DNA of 64,000 bases from HGM13006 sp963650135 (GCA_963650135.1 CAVJLG010000021.1:12222-76221); one strand, 5' to 3'; shown: positions 16,376-24,334, counted from the stretch's first letter. Translations and numbers: made by a program. The notes: a model not told the origin generated them from the letters alone.

Positions 16376-17725
16376 TTAACCGAACCAGTCCCAGAAACCG
16401 CCATCCCTATCTTTATCCTCATCAGAGGAATTTGTAGTAGAACCTGTAGCTTTTTTCTCAGCTTCCTCTATCTGCTTGATAATTTCCTTACGTGTAGCAT
16501 TCCATTTAAGAAGGTCTTTGTTGACGATCCGATCATAGAGTTCGGAAACCGCTGTCATAATCTTTCTCGTCGATGATGTATGCTCGTCCAGCTTGATAGT
16601 GCCATGGGCGTGTTTTGGTATCTGCCGTCCGTAGCCGTCTTTTACAATTTCTCCGTGATATTTACTGCGGCGGTCTGGATCGGTCAGATTTTCAATGTCA
16701 TAGCCAATGGTAATAACGTTCTGATCGGTCACAAGCCCTTTATCTACCAAATCCAGCACCATCAAATCTGCCATTTCCCGAAGTACCAGCTTCGCTTTCG
16801 CTGCATCATAAGGGCAGTGTAGGACTTGCCCGGAACTGAGACTGTTCGTTCTTGGCTTGTACGCCTTAATTGCCTCAATAGTGGTAGGCTCCCAGCCCCA
16901 CGCATGGTCGATCAGCAGCTCCGCATTCTTGCCGAAGAGCTTGTAAAGCAAGACCTCATTCTTAACGGAGCATCTTGCCACATCGCCCATAGTAAACTCT
17001 TCCAGCTTCTTTGCATAGCCTCTGCCGACTCTCCAAAGATCAGTGGGGGGCTGATGTGACCAAAGTTCGTGCCGAAACTTCATTTCGTCCAGATCGGCAA
17101 TTCGCACTCCGTTTTCATCTGCCGGAATGTGCTTCGCCACAATATCCATAGCCACTTTGCAGAGGAAGAGATTTGTTCCAATACCGGCGGTTGCCGTGAT
17201 GCCGGTTGTCTCAAGGACATCCAAAATCATCTTCATGGCAAGGTCGTGGGGAGAGAGCTTGTAGGTATTCAGGTAGTTTGTCACATCCATGAACACCTCG
17301 TCAATGGAGTAGACCACAATGTCTTCCGGGGCAACATACTTCATGTAGACCTCGTAAATTCGTGTGCTGTGCTCCATGTAATGAGCCATTCTCGGCGGTG
17401 CAATGATAAAATCAATCGCAAGGGACGGATCGGTTTGCAGTTCTGCGTAGGAATAGGATGCTCCATTCAGCGTCCGTCCCGGTGCATCATGTCGCCGTCC
17501 GGCGTTCGCTTCTTTCACGCGCTGCTTGACCTCAAACAGTCTTCCTCGTCCTGAGATGCCGTAGCTCTTGAGGGAGGGAGTGACGGCAAGGCAGATTGTT
17601 TTGTCGGTACGGCTCTCATCCGCAACAACAAGGTTTGTGTCCAGAGGATCTAAGCCGCGCTCCCGACACTCAACCGAAGCATAAAAGCTCTTGAGGTCGA
17701 TTGCAATATAGGTGCGTTCTTTCAT
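16376..17725 (-). CDS. Y-family DNA polymerase, UmuC/ImpB-like, with replaced C-terminus
   Basis: A 449-residue translesion polymerase of the type carried by clostridial mobile elements. The palm has IAIDLKSFYASVE (D10) and YSIDEVFMD (D142, E143), the catalytic acids. The thumb and little-finger domain follow to about residue 405 (AVSELYDRIVNKDLL). After that the sequence abruptly becomes a 40-residue acidic tail ending DRDGGFWDWFG. Intact relatives instead run on for about 80 residues with a clamp-binding QLDLF-type motif, so this end looks like an in-frame deletion fusion with another gene. ATG 17725 has a GAAAGGAG site. Function may be impaired. Confidence 0.85.
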   Translation of the reverse strand: MKERTYIAIDLKSFYASVECRERGLDPLDTNLVVADESRTDKTICLAVTPSLKSYGISGRGRLFEVKQRVKEANAGRRHDAPGRTLNGASYSYAELQTDPSLAIDFIIAPPRMAHYMEHSTRIYEVYMKYVAPEDIVVYSIDEVFMDVTNYLNTYKLSPHDLAMKMILDVLETTGITATAGIGTNLFLCKVAMDIVAKHIPADENGVRIADLDEMKFRHELWSHQPPTDLWRVGRGYAKKLEEFTMGDVARCSVKNEVLLYKLFGKNAELLIDHAWGWEPTTIEAIKAYKPRTNSLSSGQVLHCPYDAAKAKLVLREMADLMVLDLVDKGLVTDQNVITIGYDIENLTDPDRRSKYHGEIVKDGYGRQIPKHAHGTIKLDEHTSSTRKIMTAVSELYDRIVNKDLLKWNATRKEIIKQIEEAEKKATGSTTNSSDEDKDRDGGFWDWFG

Positions 17726-17746
17726 GCTCCGATGACTCCTTTCGGT

Positions 17747-17839
17747 TTAGTAGAGAATGCCCTGAGCAATTAGTTTCTGGACTTCCTCGCTGTTTTCGGA
17801 CAATTGCCCGTTTACAAGTTTCAGATAAGTCAGAAGACA
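17747..17839 (-). pseudogene. 3' remnant of the small gene that precedes umuC in mobile elements
   Basis: The frame ending at TAA 17747-17749 reads LKLVNGQLSENSEEVQKLIA and then QGILY. As far as I recall, this matches the end of the short gene usually found just before such umuC genes. The 5' part is missing; an in-frame TAG, which is also the stop of the neighbouring gene, closes it at 17840. Confidence 0.55.
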
Positions 17840-18268
17840 CTAAATTTCAGAACGGCTGAGTGCAACAGAAAGGTAGTTGGTAGTCAGCCCACCATCCCAA
17901 AAGTAGACCTTCCATTCCATATCAATGTCGGTTATTTCGCATCCCGGTCTGATATATACAAACTTTGAATTGTTTCTCAAGTCCTCTTTGGGGTTAAGCT
18001 CAAAAACAAAGTCAGGCTCAATACAGGCAAATTCAGTAGGCTCGGTGAGCTGGTCGGTCAACAGCTTTTCCAATGCACCGGCTAAATCGTCAATTTCTCG
18101 TGCAAGAAACACCTCGTCATCGTCCTTGATGTAGTTTAACCGCGGCTCAGAGATAAAAGAGAAATCTGTTTTGCACCAAGTTGAATCCCAGTCGTTTTCA
18201 TCGACTTTCACATACTGCCGGATTCTCAAACTGACAATGATTCCGTCTAAGTTGAGTTTCAGCCACAT
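17840..18268 (-). CDS. Small acidic protein, possibly of the WapI-type immunity family
   Basis: A 142-residue acidic, soluble protein (MWLKLNLDGIIVSLRIRQYV...) with no signal peptide or membrane helix. The alternating beta pattern, the central EIDDLAGALEKLLTDQL helix and a Trp-containing C-terminal strand recall immunity-like proteins related to WapI immunity, but the match is from memory and weak. ATG 18268 is preceded by GGAGGTGA. It overlaps the open frame of the upstream DUF4298-type gene by 71 nt, probably because that gene has lost its stop by frameshift. No toxin gene is seen nearby. Confidence 0.6.
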   Translation of the reverse strand: MWLKLNLDGIIVSLRIRQYVKVDENDWDSTWCKTDFSFISEPRLNYIKDDDEVFLAREIDDLAGALEKLLTDQLTEPTEFACIEPDFVFELNPKEDLRNNSKFVYIRPGCEITDIDMEWKVYFWDGGLTTNYLSVALSRSEI

Positions 18269-18968
18269 TCAATTCACCTCCGCAGTTATTATTCCGCCAG
18301 TTCCTCATATCGCACAGAAGATTATATAGTCCGTCTTCTGAGAGAACACCACGCTTGAGCGTTGAGGGAAGTAGTTTCTGCTCGTCAAGGTCGTGATCCT
18401 GCAACCATTCGCCGTTTGAGAGATAGTCGGACAACTCTTCAACGGCTTTCCGTATCGAGTTATCTGACCTGATCTTATCAGGAGAATCCATAAAAGTCTT
18501 TAAGAGCTTATCATACAGACTTTCCATATCAATGATACGAAGAACTGCATCCAGAACATCTAAGCGATGAATTGTTCCGTCGCAAATCAAGTCAAAGTTG
18601 GTTGGTTCATAAAGATTCGTCTCGCCCGTCTCATCGGAAATTCGATAGTTTCCGGCTTCTATTGATATGACCGTATAAACTTTGCCATTGATTAGCTGTT
18701 GTATATCACCGCTACCATTAAATCGAACTTGAATCAGATCGCCACTGAGAACAGCGATTTCTTTTATTTCATCATCATAGACAATCAAATTCGATCCGTC
18801 ATCCCGTTGCAGACAAATGGAATGCCCGGCGCGTTCATCATCCTGATTGTCATAATCACTCTCATAGACATCCACATAGCCAGTCCATTCATCACCGTAT
18901 TCATCAGTGTATTTAATACGCATTCCGTTGCTGTATTGCATAACGGAAATAATTTCGCTTTGTTCCAT
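18198..18968 (-). CDS. DUF4298 domain protein with SH3/LSM-like N-terminus (3' end probably frameshifted)
   Basis: A 256-residue open frame. Residues 1-130 look like small beta barrels (MRIKYTDEYGDEWTGYVDVY, then DEIKEIAVLSGDLIQVRF). Residues about 165-225 match DUF4298, with DYLSNGEWLQDHDLDE and LPSTLKRGVLSEDGLYNLL. After residue 227 the frame runs 71 nt into the next gene. In the neighbouring frame the sequence gives EELAE and a TAA at 18289-18291, which would leave a normal 21-nt gap, so a one-base loss near 18310 is likely. Function is unknown. It belongs to the coupled accessory run of the island. Confidence 0.65.
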   Translation of the reverse strand: MEQSEIISVMQYSNGMRIKYTDEYGDEWTGYVDVYESDYDNQDDERAGHSICLQRDDGSNLIVYDDEIKEIAVLSGDLIQVRFNGSGDIQQLINGKVYTVISIEAGNYRISDETGETNLYEPTNFDLICDGTIHRLDVLDAVLRIIDMESLYDKLLKTFMDSPDKIRSDNSIRKAVEELSDYLSNGEWLQDHDLDEQKLLPSTLKRGVLSEDGLYNLLCDMRNWRNNNCGGELNVAETQLRRNHCQFENPAVCESR

Positions 18969-18996
18969 ATTTACCTCCGTACTTATATGTCCTGCA

Positions 18997-19530
18997 TCAC
19001 ACAGAATCTATATGAGTATTCTCCCAATCATAGATGTGGGTAGATTTCTTCATATCTAAGACACCAAACGGATCTGAAACCACTTCAAAGTCTCTACTTG
19101 AATAGAAGTAGCAGTCGTAGCACTCATCCATGACCAAATACTGCCCATTCTCATCAAATCCAATGGCTTTGTATTCGTTACCATAATTCAGGTCAAACAA
19201 CTCGTCATCATATTCGTGAGTAATGCAGCGAACGATTGCCTCATGTGTGTTCAGAACATCATCCTCATCTAATACAACCTCAAATTCCTCAAATGGAATA
19301 AAGTCGTGAACTTCACCATCTTCTCCTTTGACATGAAGGCTTGTTCGCTCTCCTTGCCAATATTCCAAGAAATACGCATTGTAGAGCCTTCCGCAGACAA
19401 ACAGATAGCGCGGATCTTCCTTGCAATTATCCACATTGCAATCACGGCAATATTTGAAATTGGAGTTTTCACAGTGCAACCGATATTCTTCTTGGTTTCC
19501 TATAAATCTAACGACTGCCGATTTCTTCAT
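18997..19530 (-). CDS. Hypothetical acidic protein with Cys-rich N-terminal part
   Basis: A 177-residue protein. An N-terminal region with HCENSNFKYCRDCNVDNCKE (residues 19-38) could hold a metal, followed by acidic beta-rich sequence including GNEYKAIGFDENGQYLVMDE. No membrane segment is present. ATG 19530 has a CAGGAG site; the upstream ATG at 19548 overlaps the preceding gene and is less well placed. I do not recognise the family. Low GC and the position inside the coupled minus-strand run mark it as island cargo. Confidence 0.6.
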   Translation of the reverse strand: MKKSAVVRFIGNQEEYRLHCENSNFKYCRDCNVDNCKEDPRYLFVCGRLYNAYFLEYWQGERTSLHVKGEDGEVHDFIPFEEFEVVLDEDDVLNTHEAIVRCITHEYDDELFDLNYGNEYKAIGFDENGQYLVMDECYDCYFYSSRDFEVVSDPFGVLDMKKSTHIYDWENTHIDSV

Positions 19531-19544
19531 AACACATTCTCCTG

Positions 19545-20015
19545 TCAAGCTCCAATCAAGCTCTGATCAAAAGCAAACAGAGCTTCATTGATTTCAAAAA
19601 CATTGTAATTTCCACGCTCAATAAAGTATTCGACGATGATGTCAAACTTATTGGAGTGAGAGAGGGCAAACCCGGCTTTCATCAGCATATCCTTCGTCTC
19701 ATCCAGAGACAGCTCAAGGGCAATGGCAAAGGCAATCGCCGTTGGCTTGCTGGGCTTATACAGCTTATCACTGCGGATTTTGGAAAACAGCTTGCGGTCA
19801 ATATTGGCTTTCTTGTAGCACTGAGCGTCGGTCATGCCGGACTCGTCAATCTTACGGAGCAGCATTTCAGAAAAGCTCTCGTCGATCTGATTCAGAGCGT
19901 CATCCAGAGAAAGAGCCTTTGTTGAATTGACCGCCATAGGCAGAGGTATAGGCATTTCTTCTGCATCCTCGCAGACAGCAGACTCGAAAACTTCCTCTTG
20001 CCGGAGTGCATTCAT
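19545..20015 (-). pseudogene. C-terminal part of an HTH-containing protein, fused to foreign sequence
   Basis: From residue 1 at ATG 20015 (MNALRQEEVFESAVCEDAEE) the 156 residues match a module with an XRE-like helix-turn-helix (IDRKLFSKIRSDKLYKPSKP) and a conserved end (KFDIIVEYFIERGNYNVF, then EINEALFAFDQSL). In relatives I know, this module follows a macrodomain, an ADP-ribose hydrolase fold. Here that N-terminal part is gone: upstream the sequence becomes a truncated alcohol dehydrogenase gene in another frame. The open frame formally extends to 20123, but that stretch is antisense-like junk. Expression is doubtful. Confidence 0.6.
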
Positions 20016-20233
20016 CCGGCGAATGCGCTCAGAGCGACTATGCCCACCATTTCGTGGCCAACTGTGATGCCGGGAACAGCCCTCGGCACAGAGCCGTGCT
20101 TGATATGTAAATCGCTGGTGCAAATACTCCCCAGTGTCACACGGACAATGGCATCCCGTGGGGTTTGCAACTCAGGCTTCGGTTTTTCGGTTAAGGCAAA
20201 TTTGCCGTGTTCTATATAAGTTAATGCTTTCAT
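20012..20233 (-). pseudogene. N-terminal fragment of a zinc-dependent alcohol dehydrogenase
   Basis: Seventy-three residues starting MKALTYIEHGKFALTEKPKP contain SICTSDLHIKHGSVPRAVPG and ITVGHEMVG, the zinc-ligand region of medium-chain dehydrogenases (Cys, then GHE). After GHEMVGIV the sequence changes to ALSAFAG and stops, where intact enzymes continue for about 270 residues. The start has a GGAGAAGG site. The break at about 20030-20040 coincides with the truncated start of the HTH gene, so a deletion joined the two. Confidence 0.75.
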
Positions 20234-20245
20234 TTTCCTTCTCCA

Positions 20246-20548
20246 TCAATACTTACGGCAAAAATCATCATAAAAATCACACGCTTGGTCATCGGTATGT
20301 TCTTCCGAAAGGAAATTCGCCAAGTCAGTCTTCATTGCATCAAAGACGGTATCTCCTTTTTCTGGATCGCAAAATGCAGTGTGTAGCATTGCACCATAAA
20401 TACCGCAAGTGATAGCATAATACCGTTTGCATTTTTCAAGCGTAATCCGGCACTCGCCGTTGTATTCTTCATCACGAAGAATTATGCCATCTTCACTACC
20501 AACACTTCCGATGGTGTTGCCATCTTCATATATAATCCAATCTTTCAA
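20246..20548 (-). CDS. Hypothetical small protein of the island
   Basis: About 100 residues (KDWIIYEDGNTIGSVGSEDG and on, ending DFYDDFCRKY) with several Cys and aromatic residues and no membrane segment. The best start is TTG 20548: a GAGAGGACGG site sits just before it, and the upstream gene stops at 20565. An ATG at 20575 is also in frame but overlaps that gene. The family is not recognised. It is part of the coupled minus-strand series downstream of the XRE regulator. Confidence 0.55.
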   Translation of the reverse strand: MKDWIIYEDGNTIGSVGSEDGIILRDEEYNGECRITLEKCKRYYAITCGIYGAMLHTAFCDPEKGDTVFDAMKTDLANFLSEEHTDDQACDFYDDFCRKY

Positions 20549-20564
20549 AAGAATTACCGTCCTC

Positions 20565-20987
20565 TCATTCCTCATCTTCAAACTCAACATCATTATCTAT
20601 GCACCAGCGGATTGCCTTTTCACGATAAGCCTCTGCCTTAAAGTCATACCAACGCTGTTCCAGTCCAAAATAGCGCAAGGAGGTTTTGAATCTGCGGAAT
20701 GCGCCCTTGCCACGGATGGCATAGGCTAATTCTTCCTGTGCTTTGCCGGGAGACAGGCTCTCGACGAACTGCTCCATAATGCTGTATTCGTGGATTTCAT
20801 ATTTGTCGGGAAAGCGGAGATAGCGTCCGTGGTTGTCCTCAATCTCCATTGCAAGGGCTTCATCCGTCTCGCCGGTCACAAAGTAATCTTGCAAATAGAC
20901 GGTTTTGCCGGTTTGTGTGTCCAGATACAGCGTATAGGCTTCGCTGGCTTCTTCCATTGCCTGAACGACTTGCTTTAGATGAATCAT
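20565..20987 (-). CDS. UPF0158 family protein
   Basis: A 140-residue protein. The body matches UPF0158: YTLYLDTQTGKTVYL near the start, then RYLRFPDKYEIHEYSIMEQF, and FRRFKTSLRYFGLEQRWYDF near the end. The family has no established biochemical function. ATG 20987 overlaps the stop of the SEC-C gene (ATGA), so translation is coupled; the longer frame to 21032 is excluded by that overlap. Confidence 0.85.
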   Translation of the reverse strand: MIHLKQVVQAMEEASEAYTLYLDTQTGKTVYLQDYFVTGETDEALAMEIEDNHGRYLRFPDKYEIHEYSIMEQFVESLSPGKAQEELAYAIRGKGAFRRFKTSLRYFGLEQRWYDFKAEAYREKAIRWCIDNDVEFEDEE

Positions 20988-21976
20988 CGTCCGCAACACC
21001 TCTTGTATTTCTTTCCGCTGCCGCAAGGACAAGGATCATTTCTACCAACCTTTTGAGGCTTGGCTTTCTTGACCGCTGCCTCCGCATCGGCAAGCTCTTT
21101 CAGCAGATTAAACCGCAATTCCTCGCTGGGCATATCCATCGTCAGGATGCTTTTCCGAAACTCGTTTGCATCCATCGTGCCGTCCGCAATCGCCTTGCGA
21201 ATGTTCGGGCCAAGAGAGATAGACTTCGGCATACGATCTTCGGGCGGCTGCATCTGGAACAGCTCGTCCGGTGTATAGCCTCGGTTGCACTGCATTCGGG
21301 TGTGGTTATGGAACTGCTGATGCAGTTCTACAAACCTATGGAGATCGGCTTCGCTGGAAAATTCCAGCCCCAATTCATGCAGTCGATTCATTATGCTTGA
21401 AAAATCAGCAGTCTTACAGCGTGTGCCATAGAGAATGTCAATGAAGATAGCATTCAGCTTGTCCTCGTCCAATGCAAAGGCTTCGCTGAGGAATTTCTTC
21501 AATGCCAGCGTTTCCGGCGTGTTCTCACAGTAGAACGGATCGTCATAGCACAATAACTGTTTCTTTTCGGGTACAAAATAGGGCTTTCCTTGCTGTATAC
21601 GGAGGGTTTCGTGGTAGGGGGATATATCTTCATCAAAGAGCGTCACATCAATGATTTCACGCTCCCAAACGGGCTTTTTCGACCCATCCACATAAATCTC
21701 ATCCTCGCCCAAAAGATAGTAGTCCTCGCATTCGTGTCGGGCAATTTCCGCAAAGGCAAGGAACTCTTTCTCTGTGACAAGAGACGGACTCTGCTTGGAG
21801 ATGATCTTCCATGCCTCTTTCAAGGTGATAATGCCATAGAGATTCGCCATTGCGTTGAAATATTTCCGCAGTGTTCTCGAAGTGGTGTCCTTCAGCGGTA
21901 TTTCCCGATACAGGGCATTCAACTGACGCCGGGTATAGGTTTCGGGAATATCAACGCATCCGTCTTCTTTGTTCAT
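20984..21976 (-). CDS. SEC-C metal-binding domain protein
   Basis: A 330-residue protein. The last 20 residues, NDPCPCGSGKKYKRCCGR, are a SEC-C zinc-binding motif as at the end of SecA, used to dock onto ribosomes, SecB or other partners. The first 300 residues are helical and unassigned. Proteins of this build are common cargo of clostridial conjugative elements. Its ATG overlaps the preceding stop and its stop overlaps the UPF0158 start, so three genes are coupled. No role can be assigned beyond zinc-dependent binding. Confidence 0.85.
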   Translation of the reverse strand: MNKEDGCVDIPETYTRRQLNALYREIPLKDTTSRTLRKYFNAMANLYGIITLKEAWKIISKQSPSLVTEKEFLAFAEIARHECEDYYLLGEDEIYVDGSKKPVWEREIIDVTLFDEDISPYHETLRIQQGKPYFVPEKKQLLCYDDPFYCENTPETLALKKFLSEAFALDEDKLNAIFIDILYGTRCKTADFSSIMNRLHELGLEFSSEADLHRFVELHQQFHNHTRMQCNRGYTPDELFQMQPPEDRMPKSISLGPNIRKAIADGTMDANEFRKSILTMDMPSEELRFNLLKELADAEAAVKKAKPQKVGRNDPCPCGSGKKYKRCCGR

Positions 21977-22278
21977 TCCTCAACCTCCACAATGCCATAG
22001 TCTATCAGAATATTCTTCTCAGCATAGGGAGGATAGACAATCCCGGTCATCTCATATTGATACCGTTTGACACGACGGGTTTCATCCATCGGCTCAGGTG
22101 CATAAGCCGCCGTCTCACAATGGGCATATTCCGGCATTGCGGCAAGATCGTCCGCTGCATCCTTGATGAGCGCATCGGTTACATCGTCAATGCTTTTGCC
22201 AAACTCCACGGCAACAAGCTCGTGCTGCTTGACCTGACGGTCAAGATTTCTGAGTGAACGGTACAGTATGTATTTCAT
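21973..22278 (-). CDS. Hypothetical 101-residue protein, coupled to SEC-C and HipA-like genes
   Basis: A soluble, acidic protein (MKYILYRSLRNLDRQVKQHE...) ending ILIDYGIVEVEE. No domain is recognised. ATG 22278 has AAAGGAGG at correct spacing and starts 14 bp after the stop of the HipA-like kinase gene. Its stop overlaps the start of the SEC-C gene. The tight packing suggests a common function for kinase-like, 101-residue and SEC-C proteins, but nothing in the sequence shows what it is. Confidence 0.65.
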   Translation of the reverse strand: MKYILYRSLRNLDRQVKQHELVAVEFGKSIDDVTDALIKDAADDLAAMPEYAHCETAAYAPEPMDETRRVKRYQYEMTGIVYPPYAEKNILIDYGIVEVEE

Positions 22279-22291
22279 AGGGCAGCCTCCT

Positions 22292-22984
22292 TTACAGCTT
22301 CTCGCCTATGGTATCGAAATAGGCGGCGATTTTATTTTGCAGTTGGATAAGATATTCTTCAAAATAAGCACTCACAATCGCTGAATAGACCTGATCCAGC
22401 GTGTCCAGCAGTTCCTCAATATCATCTTCCGTCAGGGCATACATCGCTCTGAGCGGATCAAGATATTCACACGGTACGGGTCCAAAGTGTTCCTTGATCA
22501 CCGAAGCGGCGGCAGAAAGCATAAAGGTCTGTCTCCTTGCAGATGCTTGCAGTCTCTTTGTCAGCAGATAGGTCAACTGCTTTTCAGCTTGCAGATAGGT
22601 CAGTGTCGATATATCGGAGAGCCAGAAGGCTTCGCTAAAATCAAAACTAACGATATGCCCGTCTGCGGTCATTGCCATTTGCAGAAGGTCATCCTGCTCA
22701 AACATTGCCGATAGTGCAAACTGTCCTGCGTATTCTCTTTTCAGAGTGGGAGAGGAACGCATTTCGTCCTTATCAAAGCGGCGCAGTCCTTCCAAAAACG
22801 CAATGCCCACCACATAGGGAGAGCCAAAGCGTCTGCGGTCCTTCTTTGCCACATTCATGAGGTATGCTTTTGGCGTAGGAATGCGCAAAAGCTCTGCCAG
22901 CCTCGAATACATAAACTCGGTGCAGGCAGAGCTTGGATTGTCAGACTTGATAAGCAATTTCGGAAAGTCTGCTGACTTCGGCAC
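22292..22984 (-). CDS. HipA-like kinase domain protein (N-terminus cut off by a frameshift)
   Basis: The open frame from GTG 22984 gives 230 residues, with LLIKSDNPSSACTEFMYSRL near the start and a later ADGHIVSFDFSEAFWLSD resembling the catalytic and metal-binding loops of HipA/PI3K-like kinases. The natural start is probably ATG 23072: reading from there gives TETYILRYRKLQF, and dropping one T from the TTTT run (AAAA at 23030-23033) joins it smoothly to EPYSDKGFSGNILLAVPKSA in this frame. The intact protein would have about 259 residues. Either a recent loss of function or a sequencing error. Confidence 0.6.
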   Translation of the reverse strand: MPKSADFPKLLIKSDNPSSACTEFMYSRLAELLRIPTPKAYLMNVAKKDRRRFGSPYVVGIAFLEGLRRFDKDEMRSSPTLKREYAGQFALSAMFEQDDLLQMAMTADGHIVSFDFSEAFWLSDISTLTYLQAEKQLTYLLTKRLQASARRQTFMLSAAASVIKEHFGPVPCEYLDPLRAMYALTEDDIEELLDTLDQVYSAIVSAYFEEYLIQLQNKIAAYFDTIGEKL

Positions 22985-23027
22985 AGCCAGCAGAATGTTC
23001 CCACTAAAGCCTTTATCTGAGTATGGC

Positions 23028-23618
23028 TCAAAATTGAAGTTTTCTGTATCTCAGTATATATGTTTCTGTCATGCCGTCGGTTATCCTTCCGGTTTGATAT
23101 TCTTCAAAAAGTCTGCGTGAGGTACATAAGGCAAGTTCAGTCCCCCAGCCCATACGATTCATTTCGTTGAACTTGATCAGCATCAGATTGATATTTGTCC
23201 CCATAATTGCGGAGAGCTGAACCACATCATAGCCCACTTTCATATTCTCGATCAGTTCATCGTCTTCAATGATCAGGTGGGCAGAAAAGGCGTTTGCCTC
23301 ATATTCCGGCTTGGAGCGCATATCGAACAGCGTAAACTCCTGCAATGCACTGGCACTTTTGGCAAGGTCACGATGAAAAATGTCGTGTCCGATCTCGTGA
23401 CCGCAGACCATCTGCATGACCATGTGTTCCATATTGGAGTTCAGCAGGATATGGCGTTCCTTGTGGCGATAGGTATACATTCCCAAGAGTTCGTTGAAGC
23501 TGTCAACATAGTGAACATAGATGCCCAGTTCACGGGCGATCTTCAAGGTGTCTCTTGTGCCGCAGCTTTTTACAATATTGTTGGCTTTTTTGTAAATTTC
23601 CTCTGAGCGAATGATCAT
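23028..23618 (-). CDS. ImmA/IrrE-type metallopeptidase (C-terminus frameshifted)
   Basis: Zinc metallopeptidase of the ImmA family. HEIGH (H74, E75, H78 counted from ATG 23618) is the zinc and catalytic motif, and YEANAFSAHLI supplies the third ligand. ImmA cleaves the XRE repressor ImmR of ICEBs1-type elements, and an XRE gene lies just upstream here. The last 37 residues are wrong-frame: removing one G from the GGGGG run (CCCCC at 23142-23146) gives LNLPYVPHADFLKNIKPEG and a stop at 23081-23083, a natural family end of about 178 residues. ATG 23618 has GGGGGTGAG before it; the frame open to 23645 is longer. Confidence 0.75.
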   Translation of the reverse strand: MIIRSEEIYKKANNIVKSCGTRDTLKIARELGIYVHYVDSFNELLGMYTYRHKERHILLNSNMEHMVMQMVCGHEIGHDIFHRDLAKSASALQEFTLFDMRSKPEYEANAFSAHLIIEDDELIENMKVGYDVVQLSAIMGTNINLMLIKFNEMNRMGWGTELALCTSRRLFEEYQTGRITDGMTETYILRYRKLQF

Positions 23619-23690
23619 GGGACGCTCACCCCCTTCATGATACAAGTTTCCATATAGATTATAGCAAGTGTAATGTCCTTAAAAACGGAC

Positions 23691-24104
23691 TTATTCGTCT
23701 TTCTTGAACTTCTTCGGCGTGTACTTCTCCACATTACGGGCTTTCGACTCCCAGTAGATGTCCTGCAAGGCTTTCATTACAGCATCCTTGTCCTGCTCGG
23801 ACAGCTCACCACCGGCAAACAAGCCGGACATATCTGCAATCAAAGTCTGCGCCTGTTTCATACCACGAGAGCCGTACTGCTCGGATGCCTGAACGACGAA
23901 GGACTCATCCTCGCTCAGAAAATAGTTTACATCCACTCCGAAAAATTCAGCGATCTTCTTATAGTTGTCTCTCGAACGGGGGAAGGAAAGATTGTTCTCA
24001 TATCTTGTGATCATGCGTCTGTTAAGACCTAAGTCGTCTGCTACCTGCTGCTGGGTTAAGTTCTTCTTTTCTCGTTCTGCCTTGAACTTTTCACCGAATG
24101 TCAT
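23691..24104 (-). CDS. XRE-family repressor, ImmR-like
   Basis: A 137-residue regulator with an N-terminal helix-turn-helix (LTQQQVADDLGLNRRMITRY, about residues 16-35) and a helical C-terminal part. It is paired with an ImmA-type peptidase, as in the lysogeny-like switch of ICEBs1. ATG 24104 is preceded by AGGAG; the GTG at 24116 overlaps that site. The divergent promoter region at 24145-24240 has several TGAGCA/TGCTCA half sites that it probably binds, repressing the rightward genes and itself. In an intact element, cleavage by ImmA would release excision genes. Confidence 0.85.
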   Translation of the reverse strand: MTFGEKFKAEREKKNLTQQQVADDLGLNRRMITRYENNLSFPRSRDNYKKIAEFFGVDVNYFLSEDESFVVQASEQYGSRGMKQAQTLIADMSGLFAGGELSEQDKDAVMKALQDIYWESKARNVEKYTPKKFKKDE

Positions 24105-24144
24105 TTTGGTAATCACTCCTGTTCACAAAAAGTTTGCGACATCG

Positions 24145-24240
24145 AATTGCTCAAATCTATTGACAAGAGCATTTCAAATGCGTATAATAATATATGAGCA
24201 TCTCAACTGCTCATATTCTACCTGAAATTGCTCACTCTGT
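24145..24240 (+). promoter_or_regulatory. Divergent control region with operator array
   Basis: A rightward promoter TTGACA (24160-24165), 17-bp spacer, TATAAT (24183-24188) is surrounded by half sites. These include ATTGCTCA near 24146, GAGCATTTCAAATGC within the spacer, a perfect inverted repeat ATATGAGCA-TCTCAAC-TGCTCATAT (24192-24216), and ATTGCTCA near 24226. Repeated sites over a promoter beside an XRE gene suggest cooperative repression. Confidence 0.7.
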
Positions 24241-24334
24241 CAAGGGGTTTGAGTAGAAATACAAGAAAAAGTTACAATTAACGGCTGAGACTCTGTATGA
24301 GAAGTCGATACCGAAGAAGGAGTGATCATTGCAA

